A DNA stretch of 64,000 nucleotides from Myrica gale (taxonomy: Eukaryota; Streptophyta; Magnoliopsida; Fagales; Myricaceae): assembly GCA_963930655.1 (NCBI GenBank), contig OZ005615.1, forward strand, positions 13,720,001 to 13,784,000, given 5' to 3'. The translations under genes and the position numbers were made by a program. The notes beneath the pieces were generated by a model. It was not told the origin of the DNA. It saw only the letters and a list, made by a program, of their open reading frames with translations, and searched no databases. Positions 57,726 through 64,000 of the stretch are shown one piece after another. The stretch's first letter is position 1. Each line of letters begins with the position of its first letter.

Positions 57726-59120
57726 GCGCGTGCGAATATTCACTGCGTTACTTTGTTTTTCGGTGAGAAAATATTCCGTCCGTTTTATTTTTATTTTTAT
57801 TTTTTTATCAAGACAGCAAAAGCTCGCAATACAAAACTTACTGCTTTCGGTACTACATAATTATTCCATGCGTTCGGTACTTTAAGAGAGGTAAAATATT
57901 TGGTTGCAAACGCAACCTAAATAAGTATGACACTTGCCCTCTGAACACGATCTATATCGGATTTTTCCGTTAATGTTGGGATTGCGCAAATTTTGATTTA
58001 GAAAACATGTGGTCGTCGAAAGCACACGACACTTCGCCAAAAGAACCGCTGGGAAGAACTTGAAACATAACTCATTTCATTGAAATAGAGGAAATTTACT
58101 ACTCTTTACAGTTTTGCTGACAAATTATACCAAAATTAACCATCCGATATGAAAATAGGAGCTGCAGCCCGTAACGACCTTTCCTTTTCAAGATAATATC
58201 TACATTAATATGCTTATAACTCCTGTCTATCTGATGACGGGGAAGATCAATGCTGCGTCTGTGTGGGTCGTAGATGAGTTGGCGGGATCTTGGAGTGGAA
58301 TTTTGATGGAGATGTGCATTTTCTGAAACGAGTTGTAGTTCTATCCACTTGGGCCCATATTGCCCACATCCTTTGTCAGTTTTGTTGGTTCTCCTCCTTT
58401 TTCGTTGATGAGATCCTCACTAGTGGAATTCCAAGGCAACTTCTTCTTCTCCCACAGAATCTATCTTCCCCACGTATATCTTTCCTTACTCTCTTTCCTC
58501 CCCTGCTTTAACTCAGTTCTACCTCCTCATTTTATATGTTAGGTCAACAATTCTCGCTGTTTTTATCTGATTTTCAGCAAAAGTTTTTGATTTTTCTCTA
58601 TTTCCTGTTTTCGGTACTGAGATAGTTTAGTCTTAGTTACTCCCAATTTTTTTTGCTTGTTCTGGTTTCGGTTTCCAGCCAAGAAGTTCTGATTTCATGA
58701 AGTTGGTCGGTTTTGCGTGCTTTTGAATTTGTGTTTTCCTACAATTCTTCCCGTGGTTGTTAATGATTTTTTTATGGTTTTCTATGAGAATGTCCGTTTC
58801 TTTGCGCTGGTTGATTTTAAGCATCTGTAGAGTAGTGCGCTCCTAAGAAACTGACTGATTTTGCTACCTTGGTGGGTCAATTTTATAGTTGTTGCTCACT
58901 GAATTTATCTTGAAACGATGTTTTTCGAAGTAGGTTAATTCCGTGTACATGAGGAGTTGTTCTTTGTTGACGAAACCTATGAAACTCGCTCTCTTGGGTT
59001 AGGCAGGCCCTTTTTGTTTGTGATTGCTGGTTTTCGGTGGATGGAAATAAATAAGGATTTAGTTTAGAAGTTGATGAACGCATTTTATGTCTGTGGAGAT
59101 CGTGATGAAGAGAGAGGAAA
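57726..59120. other. Spacer, promoter and leader region of the ELF3-like gene
   Basis: No coding region supported. It lies between the LINE end and the first ELF3-like ATG, so the promoter and 5' leader should be here. I found no exact evening element (AAAATATCT) in this stretch. Only short T-rich and CT-rich runs (58430-58520) stand out. Confidence 0.4.
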
Positions 59121-59158
59121 ATGAGAGGGAGAAAAGATGAGGAGAAGTTGAAAAACCC

Positions 59159-61438
59159 ATGTTTCCTAGGCTTCATGTCAATGATGCAGAGAAAGGAGGG
59201 CCAAGAGCACCTCCGAGGAACAAAATGGCTCTCTATGAACAGTTCAGTATTCCTTCTCAAAGGTTTGCCGCTAGATCAGCATCTGTGTTGCCTATTTGGC
59301 CCAGTAACAGCAAAAACTTCACTCCAATGTCGTCGGGCCATGTGAGTTCTATAACTTAAATGACTTTTTGTTCACAAGTACCAATTTATAGTTCATATAG
59401 ATAATTGTTTCCATCCGAATTTACTAAGGTGGTCTGTCTCATGTGATCGAAGTCATGCCTTGTGTTTGCGCTCTACGCTGTTATAGATCATTTAATTTGA
59501 ACGAAATTCTTACGTTTTAATGAAACCAGGACTCTTTGTTGGTATTTTCTCACTCCTTTTTCTTATTCATCCTGTCATTTTGTTTGTTGATTCAATCAAG
59601 GCCATTGAAATAAAAAAGCACATGAAACAATATATTGAGGTGTCTTACTTGAATAGCTTACAAGGTATCAATGCAGCGTCACAAAAATTGTATGTGGCTG
59701 CGCAGGACATGACGGCCCTCAGAGATGACGTGATAGAATCTGGACTAGGCATTGGTAAGGAAAATGCTTCAAATTTGAGAAGCAGTTCTTGTTCGAGGCC
59801 ATCACTTGGAGGTGATTGTAGAAGCCACAAGGGGCTTATAAATGGCAGTCAGTATTGTGAAGACAAGAGATGTGGGTCTGTACAAGTGGCAGAGAGACAT
59901 GACCGTGCCTCTGATACCTACATGGTGGGATCTATGCAGGCTTTAAATGTCTCCCCTGATGATGTTGTGGGATTGATGGGTGAGAAACTATTCTGGAAAG
60001 CAAGAAGAGCTATCCTCAAGTGAGTATTTCCGGACTAATCTCTCCAAGTTGGTGTGTCCATCATTCATTTTTGCTCTTGACTAAACCATAAAGTTAATTA
60101 TTTTTGGGGTTAGTTCTAAAGCTTATTCGGTATATCATTTTGTAATCTCTGAGCTTCCTTTCCAACTATTTATGAATGGATGTTATCTAACCTATGATCC
60201 AACTGTTGTATTGTTTTTTACAGCCAGCAAAGAGTTTTCTCGGTTCAAGTGTTTGAGTTGCATAGGCTGATAAAGGTAGCATGGTCATTGCCTGATCAAA
60301 ATGCTAAGCTGTTTCTCCAATGACATGTTTTCGTCCCTTTCCTGTTTTTTTTTTTTTTTCCGTTTCGATGCACTTTGTGGGGAAGGACTTACATTACTTT
60401 TTCAAATTGAAACAGGTGCAAAGATTGATTGCAGGGTCTCCGGAACTGTTGGTTGAAGCTAACCTGTGTTTGGCCAAGAAATCAATAAAAGTATCTCCAA
60501 TTAAGAAGTTGGCGTCTGAGTATGTTCCAGAGCCTTCAGCTCCCCCGATCATTAAGAGCAATGATAGTTGTCTGATGTCAAACCCCAGTATTGAATATGC
60601 ACACGAGAATGCAGTTGGAAAGTTTCCTCTTCCTGTTGAGAATAAGGATAGCAGCAAAGGACTTGTTACCCAAAAATCAAATTCGGGGCTTCATTCACCA
60701 AATCCACCTGTAGCTGCTGTCACCACAAATACCAAACCATCCCTATGGTGTTTCCACCCACCTCCAGGAAATCAGTGGCTAGTTCCTGCAATGTCCCCAT
60801 CCGAAGGACTTGTTTACAAGCCCTACACAGGGTCGTGTCTTCCAACCTCAGGTTTTATGGCACCAGCACATGGCAACTGTGGGCCTGTGAGTCCAGGAAG
60901 CCGAGACTTTTTAAACACTGTTTATGGTGTTCCAGCGTCTCCCCAAGGGTTTGGAATTCTTCCAGGCACCGTTCCTTTGGGCCAGACATATGTTCCCCTG
61001 TATGGCATGGCAGTCATCAATCAATCTCCATCCAGTTCAGCCGTTGAGCAAATGAACCAGTTTGCTGCAGCTCAGACAAATGGGCCGGACAATCAGTTTT
61101 TCACAAGGGACATCAACTTCGGCATTCCCCCTCAGCAGAGCTCATGTAACATGCCTGGTGAGGTAGCTAGAGTAATCTCACCTCCCGTTGGGAAATCCCA
61201 TATATCACAAGAGAGTGAGTTACAGGGAAGCACGGTAAGTAGTCCTGCTGGGAGGGCTAAAGCAGATGCACTTCCTCTTTTCCCTACTACGCCCACAGTT
61301 CGGGCATTTGATAGAAATGTCCAGAACAGTGAGTCTCGGATGAAAGTTATTAAGGTTGTACCTCACAATCCAAGATCAGCAACCGAATCAGCATTCAGGA
61401 TTTACCGATCAATACAGGAAGAGAGGAAACAAATCTGA
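59159..61438 (+). CDS. ELF3: ELF3-like protein (EARLY FLOWERING 3 relative), shortened and with a disturbed start
   Basis: Four exons with good splice sites. Exon 1 (to 59341) has [16 protein letters not shown] and [18 protein letters not shown], the ELF3 hallmark; exon 2 about 59601-60019 ([22 protein letters not shown]); exon 3 60224-60275 ([17 protein letters not shown]); exon 4 60416-61438 ([29 protein letters not shown]-terminal VIKVVPHN and SIQEERKQI). The modelled protein is 558 residues, shorter than the roughly 700 of Arabidopsis ELF3. Exon 2 is short and its first half is unlike ELF3. The family start ([16 protein letters not shown] at 59121) is one base out of frame with the conserved block, so translation would have to begin at 59159. 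ELF3 is a nuclear scaffold of the evening complex in the circadian clock. This copy is probably a divergent paralogue or early pseudogene; the exon 2 start is inferred from phase and a pyrimidine tract. Confidence 0.78.
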
Positions 61439-61940
61439 ATTGATGATTGCGTCTCCTATTGGAAAGCAGCTAGTAGCCTAGTATCTACAGTCATACTGAG
61501 CAGGAATTGACTGCAATATTATGCTATTTGGAATATTTTACCAAATTTATTCATGTTCTATTTCTAAACAAATGTAAAATACTATGCTAAACAAATGTAA
61601 AATATTATCCTAAAGTTTTCAGGTATTTGGTCTCCTCAAACTTAAGACAGTCGAGGTGAAAAACAATCGTGAACTTGAGAGTTTTGAGTGTTGAGGTGCT
61701 GATATCCAGTTCTGCCCGAGTCTTATCGACACTGATTGGTATCTTAAAATGATTGAATTTCTTTTGAAGTTCAATCATTCTGAAGTATTGCCTTTGCAAA
61801 TCATCACGGAGGTAAGTCATTTCTTTGAATTTTATTCTTTTCATATTTATTTTATCATTTATCAATTCTGCAATTTTGTAAAAAATTTCAGCTGTTTTGA
61901 TTATTATGTTTATCTTATCTGGGAAGAACCTGATTATTCC
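61439..61940. other. Region downstream of the ELF3-like gene
   Basis: Likely 3' untranslated sequence followed by spacer. A repeated phrase AACAAATGTAAAATA occurs twice at 61567-61604. A minus-strand frame at 61605-61865 is lysine-rich and unrecognised. Confidence 0.35.
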
Positions 61941-62120
61941 AAATGAAATGAGGGAAACTCAACCCGTACCTTTGTATAATGTGAAGCATTTGAAGCTAAA
62001 GATAGATAAGCCTCTGATGCGTGGTGCCATTGAAGAACTACTGGGGATAGCTTGCTTTGGGATTTCTTCCCATCCAGAGACTCTTGTCAATAGAATCCGG
62101 TACTGGCACCAAAACTTTCA
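61941..62120 (+). pseudogene. Possible F-box/FBD-type gene fragment
   Basis: One frame reads VPLYNVKHLKLKIDKPL, EELLGIACFGISSHPETLV and RYWHQNF. The order NVKHLKL...HPETL resembles the leucine-rich and FBD part of plant F-box proteins. No F-box, start or end is visible, so this would be an isolated fragment. The similarity is judged by eye only. Confidence 0.3.
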
Positions 62121-62282
62121 AGGTATCATTTGCTTCTATAGCACGTGCATTTCAAGGTATCATATCCGGTTTTTCCGAGCCGTAGTCATCAAAGGAATGC
62201 TATAGGTCTCTCGGGAGTCTCCTTTCAGGGAATACTAGTTCTGTAGTTCCCAAAATTGAACTCAAAAAAATGTGTCTGTGAA

Positions 62283-62532
62283 TGTCCAATGTCCAAGATT
62301 ATTAGAGTTTATTAGAGTCTCACATTGCTAAAGAAAGGTGGGCTATTGTAATCAAAGACTTATAAATAAGCCTCTGTAATCTCTCAAAAACACATCAGTG
62401 AGCACACACATCTCCCTATTTGGGCCTTCCCACAGTAGATGTAGGTCTATGGACCGAACCATTTAAATCTCGTGTCTCACTTCTCTCTCTTAGTCTAAAT
62501 AATTATTTTCTCTTTTATTTTATTTTAACAAT
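62283..62532 (+). repeat. LTR fragment or solo LTR of a copia-type element
   Basis: The order of parts is that of a small LTR: AGTCTCACATTGC, TATAAATAAGCC as a TATA region near 62360, then CACAGTAGATGTAGGTC and GGACCGAACCA, and an end near TTTTAACA. The phrase GTAGATGTAGG...CCGAACCA parallels GTGGACGTAGG...CCGAACCA near the end of the copia 4 LTR. No clean target duplication was found. It abuts the exon block that follows. Confidence 0.5.
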
Positions 62533-62990
62533 TTGCCTCTGATACTCCAAACACTCATCAAGCTTTCTTTCCAACTCCCCCGTTTCAACTCATCAGCGCT
62601 CACAGGAGCAACAATATTAGTATTTGGATAATCTCCACGTTCAACAGAAAAGCAACTGGACCATAACAAAAGTGAACACCTTCGAACCAGAAGTTATGGC
62701 AATGGACGCATAATGTTCAATAGTATGATTTGGGGAATAGGACAAAGCCTTACCCTTGTTCGGCGCTTTCCTGACGGAGTGTAACCTGCTCCTGAATACC
62801 ATCAGTTGCGTACGACATATGGATTTTTAAATATTAGTCTACCTCATAGGTTTTACATACAATACAACTACTATTAAAGGAAAAAGAAGCAGGAAATGGG
62901 AAATAAGAAGCAATCAGTACCTTAAAATCCATAGCCTTTATGTATACCGTTTTATATTTTTTTATCCTTGGATTTATTCCATACTTGTCT

Positions 62991-63173
62991 CTAAGTATCA
63001 CATCCTTCATCGATGCTCTCCTTGGCATCCAGATCAAGCTCTTCTAACAGCATCATGGCATCTTTGTCAAGCAGATCCTCCAACTCCTCCATCTCCAGTT
63101 CCTTCCCCCGTTTCAACTCATCGGCGCTCACAGGAACAACAATAAATAGTATTTGGATAATCTCCACGTTCAA
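62991..63173 (-). CDS. Exon of the unrecognised right-edge gene: acidic helix
   Basis: The frame reads VSADELKRGKELEMEELEDL then LDKDAMMLLEELDLDAKESIDE, strongly acidic and helical, likely coiled coil. The matching part in the third copy (63650-63745, minus) reads NADELKQGEELEMEELERKL and ends at a GTGAGT donor. I do not recognise the family. Whether this is a working gene or a broken duplicate cannot be judged because the gene continues past the window. Confidence 0.35.
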   Translation of the reverse strand: MNVEIIQILFIVVPVSADELKRGKELEMEELEDLLDKDAMMLLEELDLDAKESIDEGCDT

Positions 63174-63431
63174 CAGAAAAGCAACTGGACCACAACAGAA
63201 GTGAACACCTTAGAACTAGAAGTTATGGCAATGGACGCGCAATGTTCAGAAGTATGATTGGGAGAACGGGACAGAGCCTTACCCTTGGTCTACGCTTTCC
63301 TGGGCTGAGAACGCAACCTGCTCCTGAATACCATCAGTTGCGTACCTCATATGTTTTATATACCATACGACTTCTATTAAAGGAAAAAGCAGGAAATGAA
63401 AAAAAAAAAAAACAGCAATCAGTACCTTGAT

Positions 63432-63540
63432 GGAGAGCAAGCAGCCAACGACGAAGTCCTCAGGGTTGGTACTGTCATCCATGGCCCTTTGGGTTCTCGC
63501 CTGCTGCTCAATTTGCCTCTGATACTCCATGGCCCTGGAT
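63432..63540 (-). CDS. Exon of the unrecognised right-edge gene: AMEYQRQIEQQ segment
   Basis: The minus strand reads AMEYQRQIEQQARTQRAMDD followed by STNPEDFVVGCLLSIK, then a GTACTG donor. A likely acceptor CCAG lies just before GGCCATGGAG near 63540. The first copy of the array retains only the start of the matching exon (TTTGCCTCTGATACTCCA at 62533-62550). Family unknown. Confidence 0.4.
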
Positions 63541-64000
63541 TCGTGGGTTGGGTTCATTAATTGACGTGATATTTTTTCAACCTTTAGATTTCTCAACTTC
63601 TAATCTCATCCGTCCACTCACACACTCACATAATAGTTTCACTCACTTCGTAACTTTTGCCCTCCAAACGATTGTTAAGCTTTCTTTCCAATTCCTCCAT
63701 CTCAAGTTCCTCCCCCTGTTTCAACTCATCGGCGTTCACAGAAGCAACAATATTAGTATTTGGATAATATCCACGTTCAACAGAAAAGCAGCTGGACCAC
63801 AGCAGAGGTGAACACCTTAGAACTAGAAGTCTAGAAGTTATGGCAATGGACGCACAATGTTCAAAAGTATGATTGGGAGAACAGGACAGAGCCTTACCCT
63901 TGTTCTGTGCTTTCCTGAGGGATTGCAACCTGCTCCTGAATACCATCAGTTGCGTACGACATATCGATTTTAAATGTTAGTCTACCTCGTAGGTTTTATA

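Larger units (their letters stand above)
62535..64000 (-). repeat. Threefold repeated exon block of an unrecognised gene
   Basis: A block of roughly 300 bases recurs at about 62570-62900, 63100-63420 and 63710-64000 (offsets about 528 and 608). Shared parts include TTTCAACTCATCRGCG, TAGTATTTGGATAAT, CACGTTCAACAGAAAAGC and CTGAATACCATCAGTTGCGTA. On the minus strand each copy has a mini-exon between a TTCAG acceptor and a GGTAAGG donor that encodes EQV...QES..QG. A second exon encodes V(S/N)ADELK.G.ELEMEELE, a charged helix. Copies differ at many positions, so the duplications are not recent. Confidence 0.65.

Overview
The window looks like nuclear DNA of a eudicot plant. The evidence is intron-containing plant genes (a malectin-type LRR receptor kinase, a bHLH factor of the bHLH87/HECATE kind, an EARLY FLOWERING 3 relative), AT-rich spacers, and a dense, nested set of plant transposable elements. 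The species cannot be read from the sequence.

Layout. 1-247 is the end of a CACTA element. 248-6677 is gene-free spacer with MITE-like elements and short tandem repeats. 6678-18127 is a plus-strand malectin/LRR receptor-like kinase pseudogene. Its malectin exons are gone, replaced by a 3'-truncated Ty1/copia element (6860-10131). A 665-bp tandem duplication copied part of that element together with host exon sequence. A second, full-length copia (12359-16950, TSD GCTTT) sits in a kinase intron. 20382-21764 (minus) is an apparently intact single-coding-exon bHLH gene. 24419-31485 is a CACTA (tnp2) element on the minus strand, interrupted by a SIRE-like solo LTR. It is fused directly to a truncated hAT transposase gene (31486-34621). 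37127-45001 is a small non-autonomous hAT element that received first a solo LTR (37510-38669) and a complete copia element (38970-44947). That copia has an unexplained extra reading frame between its primer-binding site and gag. 45365-57711 is an L1-type LINE with a long target duplication, itself split by a young, nearly intact copia element (48753-54348) and by a non-autonomous hAT element (54664-57132). 59159-61438 is an ELF3-like gene with four recognisable exons. 62283 to the end holds an LTR fragment and a threefold repeated exon block of an unrecognised minus-strand gene.

How it fits together. Only the bHLH gene, the ELF3-like gene and perhaps the right-edge gene are candidates for function; the rest is transposon sequence and one dismantled receptor kinase. 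Most element ends were fixed by matching terminal repeats and target-site duplications, so the nesting order can be read directly. The LINE ends only about 1.4 kb upstream of the ELF3-like gene. I found no CRISPR, tRNA or rRNA gene. The least explained items are the leader ORF of the third copia element, the hairpins placed about 200-250 bp inside the ends of two different hAT elements, and the exon-block array at the right edge.
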